Origin: Ignatzschineria sp. F8392
GTDB taxonomy: Bacteria > Pseudomonadota > Gammaproteobacteria > Cardiobacteriales > Wohlfahrtiimonadaceae
NCBI RefSeq assembly: GCF_002252045.1
Contig: NZ_NEFF01000002.1
Location: 124,001 to 188,000, forward strand
Direction: 5' to 3'
DNA length: 64,000 nucleotides
The translations under genes and the position numbers were made by a program. The notes below the pieces were generated by a model that saw only the letters and a list, made by a program, of their open reading frames with translations, searched no databases and was not told where the DNA came from. Positions 44,429 through 54,127 of the stretch are shown in pieces (the stretch's first letter is position 1; each line of letters starts with the position of its first letter).

Positions 44429-45565
44429 ATGAAAACACTATGTGTATTTGGCACTAGACCAGAAGCTATAAAAATGGCTCCTGTTGCCTTAGCACTAGCT
44501 AACGACGATCGTTTTGAAGCAAAAGTTTGCGTTACAGGACAGCATAGAGAGATGCTGGATCAAGTATTAAATTTATTTGAAATCATTCCTGATTTTGACC
44601 TTGATATTATGCAACCAGGTCAAGATCTTACAGATATTACCACTCGTATTCTACAAGGTTTAAAACCAATACTAGCAAGTTTTAAACCTGATATTATTTT
44701 AGTTCATGGTGATACAGCAACAACGTTCGCAGCTAGCCTCGCCGCTTATTATCAACAAATCCCTGTTGCACATGTTGAAGCAGGCTTACGAACAGGGAAT
44801 ATTTACTCCCCTTGGCCAGAAGAAGGAAATAGAAAACTGACCGCTGCATTAACGGATCTACATTTAGCGCCTACTGAAAACTCTGCCCAAAACCTTATTA
44901 AAGAAAATATATCTTCGGAAAATATTATAGTAACTGGCAATACTATTATTGATGCATTATTGAGTGTTATTGAAAAACTAGAAAATAATCCTGCATTACA
45001 AGCTAAATTTCAAAATCAATTTCCATTCTTAGATAAAAACAAAAAGCTCATTTTAGTAACAGGGCACAGAAGAGAAAGTTTTGGGCTAGGATTTGAAAAT
45101 ATTTGTGAGGCATTAGTAAAAATTGCAGACAATCATCAAAATACTCAAATTGTATATCCTATGCATTTAAATCCTAATGTGCGAGAACCGGCAAATCGTA
45201 TTCTAGGTAAAACTAAAAATATTCATTTAATAGAGCCTTTAGATTATCTGCCTTTCGTCTATTTAATGAGTCAGGCTTATATAATTTTAACTGATTCTGG
45301 AGGAATCCAGGAAGAAGCCCCCTCTCTAGGCAAGCCGGTTCTAGTTATGCGCAATACCACAGAAAGACCCGAAGCAGTAGAAGCTGGAACAGTAAAGTTA
45401 ATAGGAACTAGTAAAGAAAGCATTATTAAAGAGGTTAGTTTGTTATTAACAGATATAGTAGCCTACAACAAAATGGCTTTTGCTCATAATCCTTATGGTG
45501 ACGGAAAAGCATCGCATCTTATTGTAGAAGCTATTTCAAGCTTTATTACAATCCATGAAAAATAA
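44429..45565 (+). CDS. wecB: UDP-N-acetylglucosamine 2-epimerase (non-hydrolysing)
   Basis: WecB interconverts UDP-GlcNAc and UDP-ManNAc. The 378-aa protein has [20 protein letters not shown] at the N-terminus, [51 protein letters not shown] (span about 115-135), [10 protein letters not shown] and [20 protein letters not shown], all canonical. There is no WecC-type UDP-ManNAc dehydrogenase next to it; the dehydrogenase downstream resembles UDP-glucose 6-dehydrogenase. ManNAc is thus probably a residue of the O-unit. Confidence 0.95.
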   Translation: MKTLCVFGTRPEAIKMAPVALALANDDRFEAKVCVTGQHREMLDQVLNLFEIIPDFDLDIMQPGQDLTDITTRILQGLKPILASFKPDIILVHGDTATTFAASLAAYYQQIPVAHVEAGLRTGNIYSPWPEEGNRKLTAALTDLHLAPTENSAQNLIKENISSENIIVTGNTIIDALLSVIEKLENNPALQAKFQNQFPFLDKNKKLILVTGHRRESFGLGFENICEALVKIADNHQNTQIVYPMHLNPNVREPANRILGKTKNIHLIEPLDYLPFVYLMSQAYIILTDSGGIQEEAPSLGKPVLVMRNTTERPEAVEAGTVKLIGTSKESIIKEVSLLLTDIVAYNKMAFAHNPYGDGKASHLIVEAISSFITIHEK

Positions 45566-45582
45566 AATTAACTAAATAATTT

Positions 45583-46332
45583 ATGAAAAAAAATATAGTT
45601 TCTATAATTACCCCCTGCTTTAATTCCAATCAAGAATTAATCGATACTATTAAGAGTGTTCAAATACAATCATTTACTGATTATGAACATATCATCATAG
45701 ATGATAGCTCTACTAAACCTTTTTCTGATGCTCTTTTAGAACTTATTGAGGATGATCCTAAAATCAAACTTATTAAGCGCTCTTGGAATGCTGGTCCCGC
45801 CGTAACTCGAAACCGAGGAATTAGTGAAGCAAAAGGAAAATATATTGCCTTTTTAGATGCAGATGATACTTGGCTCCCTGATAAATTAGAAAAGCAAATA
45901 GCTTTTATGGAAGAGACCCAATGCCCTCTCTCATACACTAATTATGATGTGGTCGACGAGCAGGGGAATTATCTAGGAACTAGAAAAGCTCCGGGAGAAC
46001 TATCATATGCTGAATTAATTAGGGTTAATCGTATTGGTTGCTTAACTGCAATATACAATACTGAGATTTGTGGCAAACAATACATGCCCAATATCTTAAA
46101 GCGCCAAGACTATGGATTATGGTTACAAATAACGAAAAAGTTTGGACCGGCAAGAGGTATTGATGAGGTACTTGCAAAATATAGATCATCAAAAAACTCT
46201 TTATCCGGCAATAAACTTAAAGTCTTAAAATATCAATGGCGTCTTTATCGAGAAATTGAAAATCTTAGTCTAGCGAAATCTATCTATTGTTTAGTTAATC
46301 ATGCCTGGAATGGTATTAGTAGAAAAGCTTAG
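45583..46332 (+). CDS. Family 2 glycosyltransferase
   Basis: The 249-aa protein begins VSIITPCFNSNQELIDTIKS and has DADDTWLPDKLEKQI with the DxD metal-binding motif (near residue 91) in the GT-A domain. The acceptor side LKRQDYGLWLQITKKFGPAR is typical for the family. It lies 18 bp after wecB and 12 bp before ugd. The sugar added is unknown. Confidence 0.9.
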   Translation: MKKNIVSIITPCFNSNQELIDTIKSVQIQSFTDYEHIIIDDSSTKPFSDALLELIEDDPKIKLIKRSWNAGPAVTRNRGISEAKGKYIAFLDADDTWLPDKLEKQIAFMEETQCPLSYTNYDVVDEQGNYLGTRKAPGELSYAELIRVNRIGCLTAIYNTEICGKQYMPNILKRQDYGLWLQITKKFGPARGIDEVLAKYRSSKNSLSGNKLKVLKYQWRLYREIENLSLAKSIYCLVNHAWNGISRKA

Positions 46333-46343
46333 GAAATAAAAGC

Positions 46344-47507
46344 ATGAATATTACAATTGTTGGAACTGGTTATGTAGGTCTATCTAATGCCATGCTATTT
46401 TCAAAACAGCATAATATTGTTGCTTTGGATATTGATAAGGGAAAGATAGAAAAGCTTAATCAAAAAATTTCCCCTATCCATGATGCCTTAATTCAAGAAT
46501 ACCTTTTATCCGCGCCTAGCTTTAAAGCAACATTATCAAGTGAAGAAGCGTTCCAACAAGCGGATATTGTTATTGTTGCAACTCCTACCAACTATGATGA
46601 AGAGAGAAACTTCTTTGATACCTCTTCTATTGAGATGGTTCTGAATGATCTGGAATTACAAAACAGTAAATCTATCATCATTATTAAATCGACTATCCCT
46701 GTAGGATATACTGAGAAAGTAAAACAACAGTTTCCCAATCTCAATGTTGTCTTTTCACCAGAATTTTTACGAGAGGGACAAGCGCTTTATGACAATTTAT
46801 ACCCTTCAAGAATCGTGATTGGTGACAAATCTGGCACCGGGGAAATGATTGGTAAGCTTTTTAAAGATGCGTGCTTAAAAGCGGATGTTGAAATATTACT
46901 TCTTAACTCAACGGAAGCAGAGGCTGTAAAGCTTTTTTCCAACACTTATCTTGCTATGCGAGTCGCCTATTTTAATGAACTTGATAGTTATTGTGAAAGT
47001 CGCTCATTAAATACAAAAGATATTATTAATGCTGTCTGCCTCGATCCTCGAATCGGTGATCATTACAATAATCCCTCCTTCGGTTACGGTGGGTATTGTT
47101 TACCAAAAGATACAAAACAACTACTTGCTAATTATCAAGATATTCCTCAAAACTTAATTGAAGCGATTATCAACTCCAATAGAACAAGAAAAGATTTTAT
47201 TGCCACACAAATCATTAAACGACAGCCAAAAGTTGTAGGAATCTATCGCTTAGTAATGAAACAAGGATCTGATAATTTTAGAAAATCCGCTATTCAAGGC
47301 ATTATGAAACGTTTACAAGCTCATGGGATAAAGCTAATTATTTTTGAGCCTAATATTATAGATAATACCTTCCATAACTTAACGGTTATCAAGGATATTT
47401 CAGATTTTAAAGAACAAAGTGATATTGTTATCGCCAATAGAATGACTGCCGATCTTTTAGATATTAAAGATAAGGTTTACACTAGGGACTTATTTGGAAA
47501 TAATTAA
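46344..47507 (+). CDS. ugd: UDP-glucose 6-dehydrogenase
   Basis: Ugd oxidises UDP-glucose to UDP-glucuronate with two NAD. The 387-aa protein has the Rossmann [54 protein letters not shown] and the catalytic Cys in [19 protein letters not shown]. The length and end sequence ([11 protein letters not shown]) match the E. coli-type Ugd rather than WecC. It sits in the same operon as the other O-unit genes. Confidence 0.94.
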   Translation: MNITIVGTGYVGLSNAMLFSKQHNIVALDIDKGKIEKLNQKISPIHDALIQEYLLSAPSFKATLSSEEAFQQADIVIVATPTNYDEERNFFDTSSIEMVLNDLELQNSKSIIIIKSTIPVGYTEKVKQQFPNLNVVFSPEFLREGQALYDNLYPSRIVIGDKSGTGEMIGKLFKDACLKADVEILLLNSTEAEAVKLFSNTYLAMRVAYFNELDSYCESRSLNTKDIINAVCLDPRIGDHYNNPSFGYGGYCLPKDTKQLLANYQDIPQNLIEAIINSNRTRKDFIATQIIKRQPKVVGIYRLVMKQGSDNFRKSAIQGIMKRLQAHGIKLIIFEPNIIDNTFHNLTVIKDISDFKEQSDIVIANRMTADLLDIKDKVYTRDLFGNN

Positions 47508-47515
47508 AGGAAACC

Positions 47516-48673
47516 ATGACCAGAGAATTTATGCCCTTCTCCCTTCCTGAAATTGGAGAAGAAGAGATTAATGAAGTTGTCGATTCATTACGTACAGGAT
47601 GGATTACAACAGGCCCTAAAACTAAGCAGTTTGAAGAAGACTTTGCAAACTATCTCGGTGGCGATATTTCCGCGCTTGCAGTTAACTCTGCTACAGCAGG
47701 TTTACATCTTGCACTAGATGCTGTTGGTATTAAGGCGGGAGATGAAGTTATTGTTCCGACCTATACCTTTACAGCTACGGCAGAAGTCGTACGATATTTA
47801 GGGGCTGATCCTGTTTTTGTAGATTGTGATCCTGAAACATTAAATATTGATCCTAAAGCAATTCGAGCAGCAATTACCGAAAAGACAAAAGCGATTATGC
47901 CGGTACACTTTGCCGGACTCTCTTGTGATATGACAGAGATCATCGCCATTGCAAAAGAACATAATCTAAAAGTTGTAGAAGATGCGGCACACGCATTTCC
48001 CACACGTTTTGAAGGTGAATTAGTCGGCACGTTTGATACTGATGCTACAATCTTTAGTTTCTATGCCAACAAAACAATGACTACCGCAGAAGGTGGCATG
48101 ATTGTTTCTCGCAATAAAGAAGTTATTGAGCGCTGTAAGGTAATGCGTCTACATGGGATTAGCCGTGATGCCTTCGATCGTTACTCTTCTAAAACACCAT
48201 CTTGGTATTATGAAGTGATTGAGCCTGGCTACAAATACAACATGACAGATATTGCTTCTGCGATGGGCATCCATCAATTAAAGAAGATTGATCGATTCCA
48301 TCAAAAACGTGTTGAAATGGCTAAGCGCTACGATGAAGGACTAAAAGGCTTACCTTTAATTCTCCCGGCACGTCCAGAAAAAATTGAAGAGCATGCATGG
48401 CACCTCTACCCTATTCGCCTTACTGAAGATGCTCCGCTTGAGCGTGATGAGTTCATTATAAAAATGGCAGAAAAAAACATTGGTTGCTCTGTCCACTTTA
48501 TTCCTCTTCATCGTCAACCGGTTTGGAGAGATGGTTATCATCTTACTAATGAGATGTTCCCTCATGCAGAGAAGGCTTATCTCAATATTGCATCTATCCC
48601 ACTCTTTACAAGAATGAGTCAAGCGGATCAGGATTATGTGATTCAGACAATTCATGAGTTATTAGGCAGATAG
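47516..48673 (+). CDS. DegT/DnrJ/EryC1-type PLP sugar aminotransferase
   Basis: The 385-aa enzyme transfers an amino group to C4 of a keto-sugar. Features are [56 protein letters not shown] and the PLP Lys in [20 protein letters not shown] (near residue 185). It lies 8 bp before the initiating sugar transferase and 0.6 kb before the PglF-like dehydratase, whose product (UDP-4-keto-6-deoxy-GlcNAc) is its probable substrate. Codon use here returns toward the core average. Confidence 0.92.
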   Translation: MTREFMPFSLPEIGEEEINEVVDSLRTGWITTGPKTKQFEEDFANYLGGDISALAVNSATAGLHLALDAVGIKAGDEVIVPTYTFTATAEVVRYLGADPVFVDCDPETLNIDPKAIRAAITEKTKAIMPVHFAGLSCDMTEIIAIAKEHNLKVVEDAAHAFPTRFEGELVGTFDTDATIFSFYANKTMTTAEGGMIVSRNKEVIERCKVMRLHGISRDAFDRYSSKTPSWYYEVIEPGYKYNMTDIASAMGIHQLKKIDRFHQKRVEMAKRYDEGLKGLPLILPARPEKIEEHAWHLYPIRLTEDAPLERDEFIIKMAEKNIGCSVHFIPLHRQPVWRDGYHLTNEMFPHAEKAYLNIASIPLFTRMSQADQDYVIQTIHELLGR

Positions 48674-48680
48674 GTTTCAG

Positions 48681-49274
48681 ATGATCAAACGCATATTTGA
48701 TGTTGTGTGTTCTGCAATGGGGCTAATAGTACTAGCCCCATTATTACTATTTATTGCTATTTGGATTAAAAAAGATTCTAAAGGGCCGATCTTCTTCCGC
48801 CAAGTTCGGGTGGGATTGCATGGAGAGCCTTTTCGGATTCATAAATTCCGGAGCATGTATACAGATAGTGAAGCACATGGGCAATTAACAGTTGGAAATG
48901 ATTCACGCATTACGCCAAGTGGTCACTTTATTCGTAAATATAAGCTCGATGAATTAGCGCAATTAATTGATGTTTTTAGAGGGAAGATGAGCCTTGTCGG
49001 TCCTAGACCTGAAGTGCCCAAATTTATGGATCAATACTCTAAAGAAGATCGTGAGATTATCTTATCGGTTCGCCCAGGCATTACAGATCGCGCTTCTATC
49101 GAGATGGTAGATGAGAATGAGATTCTTAGCCAATATGAAGATCCTTCCCAAGCTTATGTTGATATCATCATGCCGATAAAAGCAGAACATTATAAGGCAT
49201 ATGTTAAAAATCACTCTCTATTTGGAGATATTAAGATAATCATTCAAACTATCTTGAAAATAATCAAGCGTTAA
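48681..49274 (+). CDS. Initiating undecaprenyl-phosphate sugar phosphotransferase (PglC/WbaP-like)
   Basis: The 197-aa protein has a single N-terminal membrane segment (residues about 8-28, VVCSAMGLIVLAPLLLFIAI) and the bacterial sugar-transferase domain, with GPIFFRQVRVGLHGEPFRIH, KFRSMYTDSEAHG, RKYKLDELAQLIDVF and SLVGPRPEVPKFM. Its short size fits PglC-type enzymes that load diNAcBac-like sugars. It would start each O-unit on the lipid carrier. Upstream and downstream genes can make the 4-amino sugar it may use. Confidence 0.92.
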   Translation: MIKRIFDVVCSAMGLIVLAPLLLFIAIWIKKDSKGPIFFRQVRVGLHGEPFRIHKFRSMYTDSEAHGQLTVGNDSRITPSGHFIRKYKLDELAQLIDVFRGKMSLVGPRPEVPKFMDQYSKEDREIILSVRPGITDRASIEMVDENEILSQYEDPSQAYVDIIMPIKAEHYKAYVKNHSLFGDIKIIIQTILKIIKR

Positions 49275-49298
49275 TGATTTTCCAAAGGCCTTCTACCT

Positions 49299-51263
49299 AT
49301 GTTTAAAACTCGATTACTCAACCTCCCGCGTAATATAAAAAGAGTTATCCAACTTCTTGTTGATATCTGTTTAATATGGTTTTCTATCCTTCTTGCCTTT
49401 ATTATCCGCATCGGTTGGGATGATACCTGGCTCTATATTGGTGATTATCAGTGGCTCTTTATTGTTGCGCCGATAATCTCAATCCCTATCTTTATCATCA
49501 TGGGGATGTATCGCGCCGTTATCCGCTATGTTGGGAAAGAGGCATTAATCACGATTGCCAAATCTGTTACGATTGCCGCCCTACTCCTCTCCCTTATTAT
49601 CTATTGGTATGATGATGCACCGAGAGTTGTCCCCCGTTCGCTTGTCTTCAATTACTGGTGGATTACCTTACTGGCAATTGGAGGATTACGGCTCTTTATT
49701 CGACACTACTTCTTAGGGGATTGGCTCGATGTTTTTAAGCATACTTTCGGAAATCATAAAGATCGAGCAAGAGTTTTAATCTATGGCGCCGGCACTGCCG
49801 GGAAGCAACTTGTCTCTGCTTTGCGAAGTGGCTCCCATATCGAACCGATTGCATTTATTGATGATGACCCTAATATTCGATCTGCCAATATTGATGGCTT
49901 ACGGGTATATGCCCCCCATCAATTAGAGATGGCACTTAAACGAACAAAAGCAACTGAATTACTCTTGGCCATTCCCTCTGCGCCTAGAGCAAGACGGCAA
50001 GAGATTATTACTTCTCTTTCTAAATTCCCTATCCGCGTCCGCACTATCCCTGGGTTTATCGATTTGGCAAAAGGGAAAGTGAAGGTGCAAGATCTGCAAG
50101 AGATCGATATTGCTGATCTTTTAGGGCGCGATCCTGTTGAGCCCCATCGTGATCTTTTCGATTTCTGTATTAAAAATCAGGTGGTAATGGTTACCGGCGC
50201 GGGTGGTTCTATCGGCTCTGAGTTATGCCGTCAGATTCTTTTAAGTGGTGCAAAACAGCTCATTCTCTTTGAAAATAGTGAATATAACCTCTACAAAATC
50301 ACACGGGAACTGCAAGAAGAGATTAAGAAAGAGCAACTTGAGATTCAATTTACCCCCCTGCTCGGCTCGATCCAAGACCGAGATCGCCTTTATAACGTGA
50401 TGACGAAGTTTAACGTCAATACAATCTACCATGCAGCGGCTTATAAACATGTCCCGATTGTAGAGAATAATATTACCCAAGGGGTTTTAAATAATGTTTT
50501 AGGCACCTACTACACGGCAGAAGCGGCAATCAAGGCGAGAGTGAATAACTTTGTTTTGATCTCCACCGATAAAGCCGTTCGCCCCACTAATGTAATGGGA
50601 GCGACAAAACGCCTTGCAGAGATGGTTTTACAATCCTTTAGTAAAGAGCGCGCAATTACCTTTTTAGGCGATAGCGATCCAACACAGAATAAGACGCGCA
50701 TCACCATGGTTCGTTTTGGAAATGTATTGGGTTCTTCCGGCTCGGTAATTCCTCTCTTTAGGAAGCAGATTCAAGAGGGAAATAATGTCACTGTTACCCA
50801 TCCTGATATTACCCGCTACTTTATGACGATTCCTGAAGCGGCAGAACTTGTGATTCAAGCAGGATCAATGGGGCTAGGGGGCGATGTCTTTGTGCTCGAT
50901 ATGGGTAAACCGGTGCGAATTTTAGATCTTGCGACAAAGATGATTCAGCTCTCCGGCTTAACAATCCGTACAGAGGAGAATCCCAACGGAGATATCGCCA
51001 TTCAGTTTACCGGGCTACGCGCCGGGGAGAAGCTCTATGAAGAGTTATTGATCGGCGATAATGTCTCCGGCACAGAGCACCCAATGATTATGCGCGCCCA
51101 TGAAGATTGGCTCCCGTGGTCAGAAATGAAGACGTTACTAGAGAAGCTCAAAACAGCGGCCGATCTTAACGACTACCCCACCATCCGCGCCCTACTTCTG
51201 CAATATGTTTCAGGGTATCAACCACAATGTGAGATTGTGGATCTGCTCTATTTGGATCGGTAG
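49299..51263 (+). CDS. PglF/WbpM/CapD-type membrane nucleotide-sugar 4,6-dehydratase
   Basis: The 654-aa enzyme has four N-terminal membrane segments, a first Rossmann domain (RVLIYGAGTAGKQLVSALRS) and the large SDR domain. The latter includes VVMVTGAGGSIGSELCRQIL and the modified catalytic LISTDKAVRPTNVMGATKR. It removes water from UDP-GlcNAc to give UDP-4-keto-6-deoxy-GlcNAc. Together with the DegT aminotransferase this suggests a 4-amino-6-deoxy sugar (bacillosamine or QuiNAc4N type). No PglD-like acetyltransferase is in the window. A strong terminator follows. Confidence 0.94.
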   Translation: MFKTRLLNLPRNIKRVIQLLVDICLIWFSILLAFIIRIGWDDTWLYIGDYQWLFIVAPIISIPIFIIMGMYRAVIRYVGKEALITIAKSVTIAALLLSLIIYWYDDAPRVVPRSLVFNYWWITLLAIGGLRLFIRHYFLGDWLDVFKHTFGNHKDRARVLIYGAGTAGKQLVSALRSGSHIEPIAFIDDDPNIRSANIDGLRVYAPHQLEMALKRTKATELLLAIPSAPRARRQEIITSLSKFPIRVRTIPGFIDLAKGKVKVQDLQEIDIADLLGRDPVEPHRDLFDFCIKNQVVMVTGAGGSIGSELCRQILLSGAKQLILFENSEYNLYKITRELQEEIKKEQLEIQFTPLLGSIQDRDRLYNVMTKFNVNTIYHAAAYKHVPIVENNITQGVLNNVLGTYYTAEAAIKARVNNFVLISTDKAVRPTNVMGATKRLAEMVLQSFSKERAITFLGDSDPTQNKTRITMVRFGNVLGSSGSVIPLFRKQIQEGNNVTVTHPDITRYFMTIPEAAELVIQAGSMGLGGDVFVLDMGKPVRILDLATKMIQLSGLTIRTEENPNGDIAIQFTGLRAGEKLYEELLIGDNVSGTEHPMIMRAHEDWLPWSEMKTLLEKLKTAADLNDYPTIRALLLQYVSGYQPQCEIVDLLYLDR

Positions 51264-51299
51264 ATTGTAGATTAATTCAATGATCTAGCATAAATAAAG

Positions 51300-51331
51300 A
51301 TGCCGGCGATATAAGTGCCGGCATTTTTTTG
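51300..51331 (+). terminator. Rho-independent terminator closing the O-antigen operon
   Basis: ATGCCGGC (51300-51307) pairs with GCCGGCAT (51317-51324). A T7 run follows. It lies 37 bp past the dehydratase stop. Confidence 0.92.
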
Positions 51332-51548
51332 TTTAGGCTTTTATATTACACATAATGATTACAGATTCAAATAGATAGTATTCCCATGGATCTTTATTAT
51401 GTTTTAGATCGTACACCCGAAAAACTCAAAATTGAAAAGGATTATTCCTTAAGATATGCGATAATCGTATCCAATTAATTTTCGCTAGTTATTTTTTTAA
51501 CTGTTCCTTAATCCATCACTTATCCGTTTATCAAACGATGCTATTTCT

Positions 51549-52805
51549 ATGAAGTTATTACAAAACAATCTCTACCTCTACTTCTTTATGATTCTCTTCT
51601 CGATGGTTTTAGGCCGTTTTGTATTGGAGTCTTTCACTGTTATCGGGACGCTTGTTGCTATCTATCTTTTGATTCGCAATTGGCATTTCTACTTTGATGA
51701 GCTAAAGGAGAATCGCTATCTCTATGTTGCTTTAGCCTTTCTGATTCCAGTGGCGATCGCTTCTATCGATTCATTAAATCAATCGATGTCTCTATCTGTA
51801 TTAGGGCGGTTTGTCCGCTATCTCTTTATCGGCGTTATTGCCGTTGCGATGGTGCAATATCAGGGGAATGAGAAGCGCCTAACGCTAATCACCTTTATCG
51901 CTGTTCTCTTTATCGCGATAGATGCCATTATCCAGTGGCAGACCAATTACCATATTTTGGGGTATGACCTTGTAATAGGGGATCGAGTCTTCGGTGTATT
52001 TGTAGGTAAAGCACATTTGAGTTACTTTTTGGGGACTTTCGCGCCGATCGTCTTCTTCTTTCTCTATCAAAAAATTGAAGAGAAGTTCAGCTGGCTTCGA
52101 ATCTTACTTGCGGTTATCACAGTACTGATTCTAACAACAGCGATCTTTATCGGCGGTGCTCGTGCGGGGATGATCTCCCTCTTTGTCTCTGCCCTGCTCT
52201 TTATTATCTATCTTCTTTATAACGGCAAAATTAAGCATAAGTTGCGTTTTTTTGGAGCAATTGCCATCATCGCTATTGCCGGGCTTACGATCGTTAGCCA
52301 ATCAGAGATTGTGCAGAAACGCTTCCAATCTACTACATCCGCTTTTGGGACAGATCGATTCTTAGCACAAGTCACATCTCATCGTACTAATATCTGGAAT
52401 GTAGGCTTTGCCGAGATTCCTAACTACTGGATCAATGGTGTTGGCCCCCGAGCTTTTGATGAGGTTTATCAAACCTATCCAGAAGAGTATAAAATCTTTG
52501 ACTACGTATGGCAGCCACATCTACACGGCTTAGAGGTATTAATCGAAACAGGAGTAATCGGCTTTATTCCTTATCTCTTAGTGCTTCTCTACCTCTTTAT
52601 CCGTATGTTTACAGCAAGAGCGGGAAATATGTGGATTATGATGGGCTTTGTTGCCATTATGCCGATCAATAGTCATATCGGCTTGTATGAAGGCTATTGG
52701 ATGTCACTAGCTTTCTCATCAATTATGATTGGTCTAGCGCAAGCATATCAGGCTGATAAAATTAATAATCAGAGAGGGAAGGTTGTTTGTAATTTCAATA
52801 AGTAA
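51549..52805 (+). CDS. waaL: O-antigen ligase (WaaL/RfaL family)
   Basis: The 418-aa membrane protein has about 11-12 hydrophobic segments. The large periplasmic loop contains VWQPHLHGLEVLIETG, the conserved ligase His motif, and VGPRAFDEVY. The FIGGARAGMISLFVSALL helix also fits the Wzy_C/O-antigen ligase fold. It attaches polymerised O-antigen to lipid A-core in the periplasm. It stands alone after the operon terminator, with its own leader of 220 bp. Confidence 0.85.
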   Translation: MKLLQNNLYLYFFMILFSMVLGRFVLESFTVIGTLVAIYLLIRNWHFYFDELKENRYLYVALAFLIPVAIASIDSLNQSMSLSVLGRFVRYLFIGVIAVAMVQYQGNEKRLTLITFIAVLFIAIDAIIQWQTNYHILGYDLVIGDRVFGVFVGKAHLSYFLGTFAPIVFFFLYQKIEEKFSWLRILLAVITVLILTTAIFIGGARAGMISLFVSALLFIIYLLYNGKIKHKLRFFGAIAIIAIAGLTIVSQSEIVQKRFQSTTSAFGTDRFLAQVTSHRTNIWNVGFAEIPNYWINGVGPRAFDEVYQTYPEEYKIFDYVWQPHLHGLEVLIETGVIGFIPYLLVLLYLFIRMFTARAGNMWIMMGFVAIMPINSHIGLYEGYWMSLAFSSIMIGLAQAYQADKINNQRGKVVCNFNK

Positions 52806-52903
52806 AGCTTGCCGAGTGGCAGATAAGAAATAGATACTACAATATGGCAAGCATTACATAACTTATATAATTTCTTTCAAAAACTACGTTTTACTAGGAC
52901 ATT

Positions 52904-53243
52904 ATGGCTCAAAAAGAAAAATCGGTATCTACAGGGTACAGTTTTATCAATGAAGAGCTTTTACTTAAAGCTTGCGATTTAGGGAGAAACGAAGCGTTAG
53001 CCTTAATTGTTATCTCATCAGGTACCCTTCATACAAAAGAAGAAACTTATTGGTCTGCTCAAGCTGTTCAAAAAAGGTTACTAATAGATTGGAAATATGC
53101 AAAAACTGCTTTATGAGACAACCTCTGAAGATTATCCTGACTATACAGAAGAGCGGTATTTAGAGTATGAGTTAGATAAAAACAGATGGATTGTTACGGG
53201 AACATGCTTCCCTGTTCTATTTAAAAAAGGCTTCTATTTTTAA
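52904..53243 (+). pseudogene. Frameshifted small winged-helix-like gene
   Basis: The first frame (52904-53116) encodes EELLLKACDLGRNEALALIV and TYWSAQAVQKRLLIDWKYAK, patterns seen in small DNA-binding-type proteins of phage and plasmid origin. A stop at 53114-53116 interrupts it. The adjacent frame continues with YEYELDK-like text (ERYLEYELDKNRWIVTGTCF) to a TAA at 53241-53243. A single frameshift near 53105 would restore one protein. The intact function is unknown. Confidence 0.55.
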
Positions 53244-53261
53244 TAGCAAAACATTGTATAA

Positions 53262-53466
53262 ACGAAAAAAGTTATCTAGCTAAAGATCCAACCAGACTTG
53301 CCTACAAGTATCCTGATAAATCAGAGCTAATAACAGCAAAAAGAACAGTAGTATCACGGTCTATTGGGGATGAGGGGCTATATAAGGATCTATATGCATT
53401 TTATCCAGATAAAGGAATAGATACATCAAAGTTTAACGCATTTGATTTAACTATTTCTCCACCGTA
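53262..53466 (+). pseudogene. Fragment of an unidentified gene
   Basis: An open stretch without a start encodes LAKDPTRLAYKYPDKSELI and RTVVSRSIGDEGLYKDLYAF, ending at TAA 53464-53466. It may be another part of the preceding decayed gene. No family was recognised. Confidence 0.4.
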
Positions 53467-53534
53467 AACTTACCCTAAAAAAACACAAGCCAAAACTAAA
53501 GATTTCTGTCATCATTATTTAGATGGAGGAAATC

Positions 53535-53698
53535 ATGAAACGATCAAAATTCACAGAAACATAAATTGTAAACATTTTAAAACTGGCAGAAAAAGGCGTT
53601 AAAGTGACCGATATCTGCCGAGAGTACGGCATTAGTAGTGCTACGTACTATCAATGGAAAAGTAAATATGGAGGCTTAGAAGCCTCTGATTTGATGCG
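53535..53698 (+). mobile_element. Remnant of an IS3-family orfA (transposase N-terminus)
   Basis: The sequence reads MKRSKFTET, a stop (TAA in place of a Gln codon), then IVNILKLAEKGVKVTDICRE and YGISSATYYQWKSKYGG, the helix-turn-helix start of IS3/IS407-type OrfA. It is cut off after about 50 codons and lacks orfB, so it cannot transpose. Sequence beyond it belongs to another gene fragment. Confidence 0.85.
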
Positions 53699-54091
53699 AT
53701 TCCTTTAACAAGCGACTTATTTCTTTTAACAAAATCTGATATTGCCAGCAGATTATTTAAATCTTTACCAAAACCTGAGTCATACTATTCTAACTTCTTT
53801 CATAAAACAGGCTGTTGTGCTGAAAAGATATTTCAAGAGTACGTTAAGCAACAAGGCATTGCTCTAAGGTATTATCAAACACCATTAACAACTCTACGCT
53901 TAAATGGTGATGCAGCAAATATAGGGAATAAATTCCCCAAAAATTTTTATACTATGATAGCAGAGGATGAAGATTATGCAGATCTAAAAAGAAAAGTTAT
54001 TAAATATCGAATTACTTCGCCTCTCAGGAATTATTCTTCCAATAACTTTTATAACTTTTATAACTTTTATAGTCTTATCGTTATAGACTAA
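53699..54091 (+). pseudogene. 3' fragment of an unidentified AT-rich gene, cut by the IS3 remnant
   Basis: 131 codons without an initiation codon are open from directly after the IS remnant. Text includes DIASRLFKSLPKPESYYSNF and TGCCAEKIFQEYVKQQGIAL, then TTLRLNGDAANIGNKFPKNF. The base composition resembles other O-antigen genes. The end contains a 9-bp tandem repeat (AACTTTTAT, four units near 54043-54070). It is probably the C-terminal part of a polysaccharide-related gene, but the family was not recognised. Confidence 0.5.
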
Positions 54092-54127
54092 CTTTTAACT
54101 CTTTTTCTCTTAAAAATAATTATACCG

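Noticed and set aside
46344-47507. UDP-ManNAc dehydrogenase (WecC)
   Set aside because: Although next to wecB, the length, internal motifs and C-terminal KVYTRDLFG match UDP-glucose dehydrogenase.
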